This document shows, in pieces, positions 35,625 to 43,893 of a stretch of DNA of 64,000 nucleotides; within the stretch, counting starts at the first letter, position 1, and every line of letters starts with the position of its first letter. The translations under genes were made by a program, and so were the position numbers. The notes under the pieces were generated by a model. That model ran no database searches and was not told the origin of the DNA. It saw nothing but the letters and a program-made list of their open reading frames with translations. Source of the DNA: Alistipes sp. (GTDB taxonomy: Bacteria > Bacteroidota > Bacteroidia > Bacteroidales > Rikenellaceae); assembly GCA_020026335.1 (NCBI GenBank), contig JAHHQO010000006.1, forward strand, positions 62,001-126,000, in the 5' to 3' direction.

Positions 35625-38600
35625 ATGAAATTCAAGGAGTACAAAGGTCTTGACCTTGCAGGTCTTGCTACCGAAGTTTTGAAAGAGTGGGATGCCGACG
35701 ATACATTCCACAAGAGTATATCTACTCGCGAGGGTCATCCTTCGTTTGTCTTCTTCGAGGGTCCCCCCTCGGCCAATGGTCTGCCGGGTATCCACCACGT
35801 GATGGCCCGCACCATCAAGGACGTATTCTGCCGTTACAAGACCCAGCAGGGTTTCCGCGTACACCGCAAGGCAGGTTGGGACACCCACGGTCTGCCCGTG
35901 GAGCTGGGCGTGGAGAAAAAGCTCGGCATCACCAAGGAGGACATCGGCAAGAAGATTACCATCGAGGAGTACAACCGTACCTGCCGTACCGCCGTGATGG
36001 AGTTCACCGAGGTGTGGAAGAACCTCACCCGCAAGATGGGTTACTGGGTCAATATGGACGACCCCTACATCACCTACGACAACAAATACATCGAGACACT
36101 GTGGTACCTGCTCAAGCAGCTCTTCGACAAGGGTCTGCTCTACAAGGGTTACACCATTCAGCCCTACTCGCCGGCTGCCGGCACGGGTCTGTCGTCTCAC
36201 GAGCTGAACCAGCCGGGTTGCTACCGCGATGTGAAGGACACCACCTGCACCGCACAGTTCACCATTATCCGAGACCAGAAGAGCGAGAAACTCTTCGGCA
36301 ACACCGAGTGTCCGCTCTACTTCCTGGCTTGGACCACCACTCCCTGGACCCTGCCTTCGAATACTGCACTGGCTGTGAATCCTTCGATTGACTACGTGAA
36401 GGTCAACTGCCGCAACCCCTACACCGACATCGAGCAGAGCATCATCATGGCACGCGACCTCGTGCCTTCGTACTTCACCAAGAAGATGGAGGGCAAGTTC
36501 GAGGTGACCGACGAGCACTGGTCGGGTCGCGAGCTGGAGGGTATCCGCTACGAGCAGCTCATGCCCTTCGTGAAGCCCGACGGTGACGCTTTCCGTGTCA
36601 TTCTGGGTGACTATGTCACTACATCCGACGGTACGGGTATCGTTCACATCGCCCCCACCTTTGGTGCCGATGACGACCGTGTGGCTCGCGCCGCAGGTAT
36701 TCCTCCCCTGTTCATGGTCGACAAGAAGGGCAAGAACCAGCCCATGGTCGACAAGCAGGGCAAGTTCTTCCTTCTGGAGGACCTCGACCCCGAATTTGTG
36801 GCTTCGCACGTGAATGTGGAGGCTTACTCGGTATATGCAGGCCGCTACGTGAAGAACGCCTACGATGAGACCCTCACCGATGCCGACTCGACCCTCGACA
36901 TCGACATCTCGGTAGCTCTCAAGGCCGAGAACAAGGTCTTCAAGATTGAGAAGCACACCCACTCCTACCCCCACTGCTGGAGAACCGACAAGCCCGTGCT
37001 CTACTACCCCCTCGACTCGTGGTTCATTCGCACCACCGCGCTGCGTGACCGCATGATTGAGTTGAACAAGACCATTCACTGGAAGCCCGAATCGACAGGT
37101 ATGGGACGTTTCGGCAAGTGGTTGGAGGGTCTGGTAGACTGGAACCTCTCGCGTTCGCGTTTCTGGGGTACTCCCCTGCCCGTATGGGCTACCGAGGACC
37201 ACTCGGAGTTGAAGTGTATCGGTTCCATTGAGGAGCTGATGGGTGAGATTGAGAAGTCCATCGCCGCAGGCTTCATGAAGGAGAACCCCTACAAGAACTT
37301 CAAGGTGGGCGATATGTCGAAGGAGAACTATTCGGTGGAGAACATCGACCTGCACCGTCCCTATGTGGATTCCATCGTGCTGGTATCGCCCAAGGGTGAG
37401 CCCATGCACCGCGAGGCCGACCTCATCGACGTATGGTTCGATTCGGGTGCCATGCCCTACGCACAGCAGCACTACCCCTTCGAGAACAAAGAGAATTTCA
37501 GCAAGGTTTACCCCGCCGACTTCATCGCCGAGGGTGTCGATCAGACCCGCGGATGGTTCTTCACCCTCCACGCCATCGCTTCGATGCTCTTTGACTCGGT
37601 AGCCTTCAAGAATATCATCTCCAACGGTCTGGTACTCGACAAGAACGGCAACAAGATGTCGAAGCGTCTGGGTAATGCCGTAGATCCCTTCGAGGTGCTC
37701 GACACCTACGGAGCAGATGCCACCCGCTGGTACATGATTTCGAACTCGCAGCCCTGGGACAACCTCAAGTTCGACAAGGAGGGTGTCGATGAGGTGCGCC
37801 GCAAATTCTTCGGCACACTCTACAACACCTACTCGTTCTTCGCCCTCTACGCCAATGTCGACGGCTTCACCGGTCAGGAGAAGGAGATTCCCATGGAGCA
37901 GCGTCCCGAAATCGACCGCTGGATTATCTCGTTGCTCAATACTTTGGTCAAGGACGTCACCCGTTACCTCGAGGACTACGACCCCACCCCTGCGGCACGC
38001 ACCATTCAGGATTTCGTGGGCGAGAACCTCTCGAACTGGTACGTTCGTCTGAACCGTAAGCGTTTCTGGGGCGGTGGCATGACCGACGACAAGTTGGCTG
38101 CCTATCAGACCCTCTACACCTGTCTGGAGACCGTGTCGATGTTGTCGGCACCCTTCGCGCCCTTCATGTCCGACAGAATCTTCACCGATTTGAACGCCAT
38201 GTCGCAGCGTCACACAGGTTCGGTTCACCTCTCGACCTTCCCCAAGGCCGACGAGCAGCTCATCAACAGCGATTTGGAGCAGATGATGGCCATGGCACAG
38301 CAGGTATCGTCGATGGTACTCGCCCTGCGTCGTAAGGTATCCATCAAGGTGCGCCAGCCGCTGACCAAGATTCTCATTCCGGTACTCGACACCAAGATGG
38401 CAGAGCACATATCGGCAGTCAAGTCACTGATTATGAATGAGGTCAATATCAAGGATATCGATTTGATTCACGATACAACCGGCATCATCACCAAGCGTAT
38501 CAAGCCAAACTTCAAGACCCTGGGTCCCCGTTACGGCAAGTACATGAAGCAGATTGCCGCCATGACCGCACAGTTCTCGCAGGAGCAGATTGCGCAGATT

Positions 38601-39023
38601 GAGGCTTCGGAGCAGACCACCCTCGACATGGGCGGCGAGCAGATTACCGTTACTCCTGCCGACTTCGAAATCACTTCGGAGGATATGCCCGGCTGGCTGG
38701 TGGCTTCGGAGGGCAAGCTCACCGTGGCACTCGACATCACCCTCACCGACGAGCTGAAGGCCGAAGGTGTGGCACGCGAGTTGATCAACCGTATCCAGAA
38801 CATCCGTAAGGAGTCGGGATTTGAGGTGACCGACAAGATTAATGTCGAGATTGATGCCCAAAACCACTTTATCACCGACTCCGTGAAGCAGTATGCCGAC
38901 TACATCTCGTCGCAGACACTGGCTCAGGAGGTGAAGGTGGCCAACAAGGCCGAGGGCGAAATCGTCACTCCTTCGGATATTGACGGCGAAGCGGTAAATA
39001 TTGCTGTTACACGTATCCGATAA
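35625..39023 (+). CDS. ileS: Isoleucyl-tRNA synthetase, type 2, with GxHH signature
   Basis: 1132 residues; the open frame extends upstream into the ABC gene but the ATG at 35625 follows the promoter and begins the conserved MKFKEYKGLDL. Class Ia synthetase with CP1 editing domain, anticodon-binding domain and the C-terminal extension of IleRS2. The HIGH motif, expected as HxGH, reads G55-I-H-H58 in NGLPGIHHVMARTIKD: the first His and the Gly have swapped. KMSKS is KMSKR (677-681). These features match the IleRS2 group that resists mupirocin. The catalytic core is otherwise intact, and it is the only IleRS in the window. Confidence 0.96.
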   Translation: MKFKEYKGLDLAGLATEVLKEWDADDTFHKSISTREGHPSFVFFEGPPSANGLPGIHHVMARTIKDVFCRYKTQQGFRVHRKAGWDTHGLPVELGVEKKLGITKEDIGKKITIEEYNRTCRTAVMEFTEVWKNLTRKMGYWVNMDDPYITYDNKYIETLWYLLKQLFDKGLLYKGYTIQPYSPAAGTGLSSHELNQPGCYRDVKDTTCTAQFTIIRDQKSEKLFGNTECPLYFLAWTTTPWTLPSNTALAVNPSIDYVKVNCRNPYTDIEQSIIMARDLVPSYFTKKMEGKFEVTDEHWSGRELEGIRYEQLMPFVKPDGDAFRVILGDYVTTSDGTGIVHIAPTFGADDDRVARAAGIPPLFMVDKKGKNQPMVDKQGKFFLLEDLDPEFVASHVNVEAYSVYAGRYVKNAYDETLTDADSTLDIDISVALKAENKVFKIEKHTHSYPHCWRTDKPVLYYPLDSWFIRTTALRDRMIELNKTIHWKPESTGMGRFGKWLEGLVDWNLSRSRFWGTPLPVWATEDHSELKCIGSIEELMGEIEKSIAAGFMKENPYKNFKVGDMSKENYSVENIDLHRPYVDSIVLVSPKGEPMHREADLIDVWFDSGAMPYAQQHYPFENKENFSKVYPADFIAEGVDQTRGWFFTLHAIASMLFDSVAFKNIISNGLVLDKNGNKMSKRLGNAVDPFEVLDTYGADATRWYMISNSQPWDNLKFDKEGVDEVRRKFFGTLYNTYSFFALYANVDGFTGQEKEIPMEQRPEIDRWIISLLNTLVKDVTRYLEDYDPTPAARTIQDFVGENLSNWYVRLNRKRFWGGGMTDDKLAAYQTLYTCLETVSMLSAPFAPFMSDRIFTDLNAMSQRHTGSVHLSTFPKADEQLINSDLEQMMAMAQQVSSMVLALRRKVSIKVRQPLTKILIPVLDTKMAEHISAVKSLIMNEVNIKDIDLIHDTTGIITKRIKPNFKTLGPRYGKYMKQIAAMTAQFSQEQIAQIEASEQTTLDMGGEQITVTPADFEITSEDMPGWLVASEGKLTVALDITLTDELKAEGVARELINRIQNIRKESGFEVTDKINVEIDAQNHFITDSVKQYADYISSQTLAQEVKVANKAEGEIVTPSDIDGEAVNIAVTRIR

Positions 39024-39045
39024 GTTCTGACATTTTGCCATAAAA

Positions 39046-39077
39046 TTTGTTTATTTCATTTATAATTCTTACTTTTA
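39046..39077 (+). promoter_or_regulatory. Bacteroidetes-type promoter for the DksA/TraR-like gene
   Basis: TTTG (39046-39049), 20 bases, TACTTTTA (39070-39077; 7 of 8). Confidence 0.55.
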
Positions 39078-39106
39078 CATAAGTCAAATAACCCAACGTA
39101 AGAACC

Positions 39107-39487
39107 ATGGCAGAAGAAAGAACAAAGTACAGCGACGCAGAGCTTGAAGAGTTCAAACAGCTGATTTTAAAGAAGCTGGAGAATGCGCGTGAAGACTATA
39201 AGTTGTTGCAGGCCACGATAACTCACACAGCAGACAACGATACAGAAGATACTTCACCCACCTTCAAGGTTCTGGAAGAGGGAGCCACCACACTGTCCAA
39301 GGAGGAGAGTGGTCGTCTGGCAGCTCATCAGTTGAAATTTATCCGTAATCTCGAAATGGCTTTGGTACGTATCGAGAACAAGACTTACGGCGTATGTAAG
39401 ACTACGGGTAAGCTCATTCCCAAGGAGCGACTGATGAAAGTACCCCACGCAACAGAGTGTATCGAAGCAAAGGAAGCGCGCCGCTAA
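39107..39487 (+). CDS. DksA/TraR-family protein with reduced zinc finger
   Basis: 126 residues. N-terminal coiled coil (about 8-80) that in DksA enters the RNA polymerase secondary channel, then the globular segment YGVCKTTGKLIPKERL and PHATECIEAKEA. The four zinc cysteines of DksA (CxxC...CxxC) are reduced to two here: C-x-x-T and C-x-x-A. The family effect on transcription, usually with ppGpp, is likely, but zinc binding is doubtful. Flanked by a promoter and a strong terminator, so monocistronic. Confidence 0.88.
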   Translation: MAEERTKYSDAELEEFKQLILKKLENAREDYKLLQATITHTADNDTEDTSPTFKVLEEGATTLSKEESGRLAAHQLKFIRNLEMALVRIENKTYGVCKTTGKLIPKERLMKVPHATECIEAKEARR

Positions 39488-39542
39488 CCTGTTCCCCACA
39501 AGGGACGGGCGGAGAAGCGATGCTCCTGTTCAACACATTATC

Positions 39543-39583
39543 AAAAAGAGGTTTGTGCCGATTGGCACAGACCTCTTTTTTTT
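39543..39583 (+). terminator. Terminator after the DksA-like gene
   Basis: AAAAGAGGTTTGTGCC / GGCACAGACCTCTTTT stem with T-run. Confidence 0.9.
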
Positions 39584-39894
39584 CGTGGTGTGTGAGGGGG
39601 AGGAAAGGACGAGGAAGGAGCAAGCGGTTTTGTGGGTGGGGACTGCCGCGAAGGATTATCCATTCGTTTCGCTTTCGGAAACGAAACATTTCGCTCTGTT
39701 TCGGGTGATGCCGTTTGCAGTGTTCGTGCGGTTTCGCACGCGGCTTGTAATCCGCGACTCTCCGATGCAATACCGACCTCAACGCAGGCGTAGCAAAAAA
39801 ATCACATCATTCTATTTCACTGGTAATCAGATAACAGCACTACTCGCAGAGAGAATATTCTCCGTTCCGAACCCTATTTTTTCAAAAAATTACG

Positions 39895-39902
39895 TTATCT
39901 TT
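39895..39902 (+). promoter_or_regulatory. Candidate -7 element for the Omp85 gene
   Basis: TATCTTTG; if used, it implies a leader of about 260 bases. Confidence 0.5.
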
Positions 39903-40168
39903 GAAGTATTCACGGATAACGAGCCGCCCCTCCTTCACCAAAGGTATTGCGTGCGGATTTCGATTCGAAGCATCTGAGAAACACCCCGTCCCCCGTCCCC
40001 ACTTTCCGGGGCAGGCTGTGGGGCGTTTTTCTAGGGACTTCGGGCGCGATGCCCACCATCGGACCATCGGACGCATCCTCCCATAAACGAGTATTTTACA
40101 GACGGACACCGACCGCCACCACAACAGAAAAGGTGATTATCCTCCTCCACGGCGGTTTGTCGGCAGAC

Positions 40169-42049
40169 ATGATGATTTTTTGGCGATTTCTCATATCCAT
40201 TCTCCTGCTTTTCATGGCAGTGACGGCACAGGCCACGCGAGTGACCCGGGAGGATATGCGCCCCCGACACCGTGACTCGCTCGACTACGACCAACTGAAA
40301 GAGATGTATTGGGGAGAGTTCACGCCCGACTCCATACGTCTGCCCGACTCGAAGCGCAGCGACCGTATGTACGACAGTCTGAAGTCGAAGACCCGCCGCC
40401 GCAGAGTCCCGCGCCTGCTCTACAAGTTGTTGTTTGTCTCGCCCCAGCTCGATACCACCGTGAACGGACAGGTCATCGATGAGGCACGCGAATTGTCGTG
40501 CTACGAGGATATGACCATCGGCGAGATAAAAATCCGCCGCGAGAAGGTCTTCTCGTCCGAGGACAGCTGGATAGAGCGTCTGGGTAACAAGACCCACGTG
40601 ATGACGCGCGAACGCATCTTGCGCCGCGATTTGCTCTTCAAACCGGGCGACAAGTTCAACGCCCAGCTGGTGGTGCGCAACAAGCAGTTGTTACTCTCAC
40701 GAAAATACATCTCCGATGTGAATGTCGAGGTCGAGCGCGACACCATCGACACCACACGCGTAAACCTCATTCTCCGCACGCGCGACAGCTGGACAGTGAG
40801 TATGGACGCCAACCTCCACTCCGAAGGGCGCACCATGGTGGGTATCTCCGATGCCAACATTCTCGGTACGGGCAACCGCTTCAACCTGGAGACCAACTTC
40901 AACCGCAAGAATTTCGATTTCGGCGGTAACATGGCGGAATACGAAATGCCCAACGTGCTGGGTTCGTTCTTCTCTTCGCGTCTGGCAGGCGGACGCTCGT
41001 TCCACAACACCCGTCTGGAGATGGAGGTCAAGAAGGAGTTTCTCAAACCCTCCGACTATGAGTTGGGTCTTTCGTACAGCGACAACAAATCGAGAAGCTA
41101 CCTTTTGGAGGAGGACTCCATCGTGCTGGTCAAGGAGCGCAACCTCGATGTGTGGGGCGGTAACTCCTACCTGCTCCCCTCCATACGTTCGAGTTTCTAC
41201 CTCACGTGGCGATACAACTACCGCCGTGTGGGTCGCCGTCCCGACAATGTCACCCCCACCCATCACCCCTTCTTCCACGACCACGATGCCCTGCTTTTCG
41301 GTCTGGGTCTCTACCGCGAGAAGTTCTACACCTCGAGCATGATTTACGGTTTCGGTAACAACGAGTACCTCGCCACGGGCTACAAGGCCGAGATGACGGG
41401 CGGCTATTCGTGGGGCGAGTTCAGCGACGACATCTATCTGGGCACCTCGCTCCAGTCGGGTACGTTCTGCCGCATGGGTTACATCATGGGCGACTTCACG
41501 CTGGGCAGTTACATCGACAAGGACACCGGTATGTGGAAACACTCCGCCATAGATGTCAATCTGCGGTGGTTCTCCCATCTGTTTATGGTGCGCAGAAGCC
41601 ACATCCGTCAGTTCCTGGGCATCAACTACACACAGGGCTGGAACCGCAACACGGGCAATGACGAGAGCATACGTTTCACCCGTTACAACGGACTTCAGAT
41701 GCTCAAGGAGAAGATATTGGGTACCAATCGTCTGGCCATCAACACCGAAACCATCATCTTTACCCCCTATCAGCCGTTGGGCTTCCGTGTGGCAATTTTC
41801 GCCTTCTGCGACATGGGACTTTTGGGTTACTCGCCCAATATCTTCAAGAACAACTACTACTCGACACTGGGTATGGGTGTGCGCATCAAGAACGAACGCA
41901 TGGTCTTCAGCACCATACAGCTCCAGCTGGGCATCGCCTTCGGCAAGGGGGGCTGGGCGGACTGCGACTACTTCAAGCTCACCAACGCCGCCCGACTCGA
42001 ACAATACCGCTACCGACCCACACGCCCCGAAATCGTGGGATTCAAATAG
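40169..42049 (+). CDS. Omp85/BamA-superfamily outer-membrane barrel protein
   Basis: 626 residues from MMIFWRFL, chosen because it begins a signal peptide (cleavage about residue 22, VTAQA). Upstream in-frame codons exist but precede the signal. Residues about 110-230 contain one clear POTRA-like segment (ERILRRDLLFKPGDKFNAQLVVRNKQLLLSRKYISDVNVEV). The rest is a 16-strand-type barrel ending in a long aromatic-rich strand. Conserved barrel region FRVAIFAFCDMG resembles Omp85 proteins. With a single POTRA it is shorter than BamA (five) and TamA (three), so it probably has another role such as lipid or surface-protein handling. Confidence 0.8.
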   Translation: MMIFWRFLISILLLFMAVTAQATRVTREDMRPRHRDSLDYDQLKEMYWGEFTPDSIRLPDSKRSDRMYDSLKSKTRRRRVPRLLYKLLFVSPQLDTTVNGQVIDEARELSCYEDMTIGEIKIRREKVFSSEDSWIERLGNKTHVMTRERILRRDLLFKPGDKFNAQLVVRNKQLLLSRKYISDVNVEVERDTIDTTRVNLILRTRDSWTVSMDANLHSEGRTMVGISDANILGTGNRFNLETNFNRKNFDFGGNMAEYEMPNVLGSFFSSRLAGGRSFHNTRLEMEVKKEFLKPSDYELGLSYSDNKSRSYLLEEDSIVLVKERNLDVWGGNSYLLPSIRSSFYLTWRYNYRRVGRRPDNVTPTHHPFFHDHDALLFGLGLYREKFYTSSMIYGFGNNEYLATGYKAEMTGGYSWGEFSDDIYLGTSLQSGTFCRMGYIMGDFTLGSYIDKDTGMWKHSAIDVNLRWFSHLFMVRRSHIRQFLGINYTQGWNRNTGNDESIRFTRYNGLQMLKEKILGTNRLAINTETIIFTPYQPLGFRVAIFAFCDMGLLGYSPNIFKNNYYSTLGMGVRIKNERMVFSTIQLQLGIAFGKGGWADCDYFKLTNAARLEQYRYRPTRPEIVGFK

Positions 42050-42143
42050 CGGAGGGACACGAGGTCGGAGGGCAGAAATCCGAGGAGAGAGGTTCGAGTG
42101 GGCAGGTCGGGAGGTCAGATTTTCAAAATCTCCACATTTTTGC

Positions 42144-42151
42144 TATATTTG
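42144..42151 (+). promoter_or_regulatory. Candidate -7 element for the helix-hairpin-helix gene
   Basis: TATATTTG, 22 bases before the ATG at 42174, with T-rich DNA at the -33 position. Confidence 0.58.
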
Positions 42152-42173
42152 GGAAATCATCGACTCCCCGACC

Positions 42174-43253
42174 ATGGGCAAGAAAGAACTTTACTCACGA
42201 CGTGAAATACGAGGTGCGGTGCTGCTGATGCCGCTATTGATGATACTTCTCGTGGCAGGCTATCTGGCTCGGGAGGAGGGACTCAAAGTGTATGTGCGTC
42301 CTCAACCCTCCACACCCGACTCGCTGTTGCGCATCGTCCCCTTCGATCCCAACGAGGTAACCTACGAACAGCTGCGCGAAATGGGACTCCGCAAATGGAT
42401 CGCCCACTCCATCATCAAATACCGCGCGGCGGGCAAGGTCTTCCGCATACCCGAGGACGTGGCGACCTGCTACGGCATCAGCGACTCGCTCTACCAACGC
42501 ATGAAGCCCTACATCATCATCGGCGAACGCTACCGCTACAAGCCCCGCACCTACCGCCCGACCTACGAGCGCGACACACTCGCGGGCAAACGCCCCCTCC
42601 TTGCGCCCACGACCTTCCGCATCGACACCGTGGGTGTTGCCTACCTGCGTGCCATCGGTGCGCTGACCAAGCGACAGGCGGAGGTCTTCGTGCGCTGGCG
42701 CGATTTGAGAGGAATCTACGACCTTGAGGAGCTGAAGGAGTGTTACACGGTGAGCGACTCCGTGGCCGATGCCCTCGCCCCCTACATCATCTTCCCCGAA
42801 AGAAAAACCGAAACCCTCACGCCCGATTCGCTGCCCGTCAATCTCAACCGTGCGGACACCGCCACGCTTCGCCGACTCTACGGCATCGGTGCAAAAACCG
42901 CCGCCAACATCGTGCGTTATCGTGAAAATCTGGGAGGTTTTTACCGAAAAGAGCAACTTTCGGAGGTGCCGGGGATAAACGAAGCCAATTATGAGAAAAT
43001 TTTAACACAAATTTTTGTAGATAGTTGTGATATTTCGAAAATAGATATTAACTTTGCACCCTCGAGTGAAATAGGCAAGCATCCCTATGTTTCGCCCCGT
43101 TCACTTAGAAGAATATTAAAACAAAGACAGTTGAAAGGAGGTTGGAGTACCGCTGAAGAATTTTACAAAGACGACATATTAAAAGAGGAGGAGCGCGAGC
43201 GATTGCGACCCTATCTTCTGTTTGGTACGTCAGGCGGAACCAAAACCCGATAG
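42174..43253 (+). CDS. Membrane-anchored protein with four helix-hairpin-helix motifs (ComEA-like)
   Basis: 359 residues from the ATG at 42174, 22 bases after a promoter box. One membrane helix (about 14-30) then an outside region with four HhH-type segments: EVTYEQLREMGLRKWIAHSI (about 62-85), YLRAIGALTKRQAEVFVRWR (about 160-180), RLYGIGAKTAANIVRYR (about 235-255) and SLRRILKQRQLKGGWSTAEEF (about 306-330). HhH repeats bind DNA without sequence preference; ComEA is the DNA receptor for natural uptake. Four repeats are more than the usual two. The last 300 bases are AT-rich and contain a promoter box for rpsU. Confidence 0.82.
   Translation: MGKKELYSRREIRGAVLLMPLLMILLVAGYLAREEGLKVYVRPQPSTPDSLLRIVPFDPNEVTYEQLREMGLRKWIAHSIIKYRAAGKVFRIPEDVATCYGISDSLYQRMKPYIIIGERYRYKPRTYRPTYERDTLAGKRPLLAPTTFRIDTVGVAYLRAIGALTKRQAEVFVRWRDLRGIYDLEELKECYTVSDSVADALAPYIIFPERKTETLTPDSLPVNLNRADTATLRRLYGIGAKTAANIVRYRENLGGFYRKEQLSEVPGINEANYEKILTQIFVDSCDISKIDINFAPSSEIGKHPYVSPRSLRRILKQRQLKGGWSTAEEFYKDDILKEEERERLRPYLLFGTSGGTKTR
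43025..43056 (+). promoter_or_regulatory. Promoter inside the HhH gene, probably for rpsU
   Basis: TTG (43025-43027), 21 bases, TAACTTTG (43049-43056): a full match to the Bacteroidetes consensus inside the coding sequence, 305 bases before rpsU. Confidence 0.6.
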
Positions 43254-43361
43254 ACTGCAAGCACAACAATGGGGAACACGGTGGTTGGAAAGTTCCCGAA
43301 ACGGAGACCACCAAAACAACACAACAAAACTGAATTTTAAATTAAAAAAAAGAATACTATT

Positions 43362-43553
43362 ATGATTATCATGCCGGTTAAGGAGGGCGAGAACATCGAG
43401 CGCGCCCTGAAGAAGTTCAAGCGTAAATATGAGCGCACAGGCGTTCTCAAGGAGTTGCGTCGTCGTCAGTACTTCACAAAGCCTTCGATTGCAAAGCGCG
43501 AGGCTATGGCACACGCCATTTACGTTGAGCACACTTATCGCACTGAGGAGTAA
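43362..43553 (+). CDS. rpsU: Small ribosomal subunit protein bS21
   Basis: 63 residues: MIIMPVKEGENIERALKKFKRKYERTG, then a basic helix (VLKELRRRQYFTKPSIAKREAM). In Bacteroidetes bS21 with bS18 and bS6 hides the 3' end of 16S rRNA, so Shine-Dalgarno sequences are little used. Just upstream of this ATG is A-rich DNA without a Shine-Dalgarno. An AAGGAGGGCG block instead lies inside codons 7-9. Followed by a strong terminator. Confidence 0.96.
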   Translation: MIIMPVKEGENIERALKKFKRKYERTGVLKELRRRQYFTKPSIAKREAMAHAIYVEHTYRTEE

Positions 43554-43570
43554 TCATACTCAACGATACG

Positions 43571-43602
43571 AAAAAGGAGACCCGAAAAGGTCTCCTTTTT
43601 TA
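43571..43602 (+). terminator. Terminator after rpsU
   Basis: AAGGAGACC / GGTCTCCTT stem then T-run. Confidence 0.9.
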
Positions 43603-43831
43603 TTGCCCGTGAGGGAGGGTGGCGGCGAAGAGTACGGCGAAGCTGAGTGCAGAGAGCAGAAGGACGAAAGCGCGGAGGTGAAATGAGTCGCTCGTGAGAA
43701 TCCCTGCGGAGCAGAAAGGCTGCAAACCCTCAACAAAGAAAATCTACGCCCTCAACGGTAAAAGCACGTCTCCCCCCCACCTGCGAAAAGCCATTCCCCA
43801 CTCCCGCCATTCCTTCCCGACCGCGCGCAAG

Positions 43832-43869
43832 AAAATCCCCACAAACCACCAGAGGTTTGTGGGGATTTT
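43832..43869 (-). terminator. Terminator after glnIII
   Basis: AAAATCCCCACAAACC / GGTTTGTGGGGATTTT perfect stem; T-run on both strands, and it sits 25 bases past the glnIII stop. Confidence 0.9.
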
Positions 43870-43893
43870 GGTTTCATGCAACCTGTCGCTACC

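Larger units (their letters stand above)
39488..40168. other. Long non-coding stretch before the Omp85 gene
   Basis: Holds the terminator at 39543-39583, a set of stem-loops at 39663-39756, a TATCTTTG promoter box at 39895-39902, and then a leader of about 260 bases with a GC-rich hairpin (39997-40027). Open frames here lack codon structure or known domains. Confidence 0.65.
43554..43893. other. Intergenic region between rpsU and glnIII
   Basis: Contains the rpsU terminator (43571-43602) and the glnIII terminator (43832-43869). The 230 bases between them show no gene, promoter or repeat that I can recognise. Confidence 0.7.

Noticed and set aside
35565..38408. 947-codon open frame on the minus strand opposite ileS
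   Set aside because: It is the antisense of a gene with clear IleRS motifs; the translated sequence is Val/Gly/Leu/His-rich without domains, an effect of codon bias.
39726..39760. tRNA-like CTTGTAA loop with CGCGG/CCGCG stem
   Set aside because: No acceptor stem, no T-loop (TTCRANNC) and an eight-base loop; not a tRNA.
39414..39782. 122-codon frame on the minus strand after the DksA-like gene
   Set aside because: It spans a terminator and hairpins, has no domain and overlaps the DksA-like gene; probably chance.
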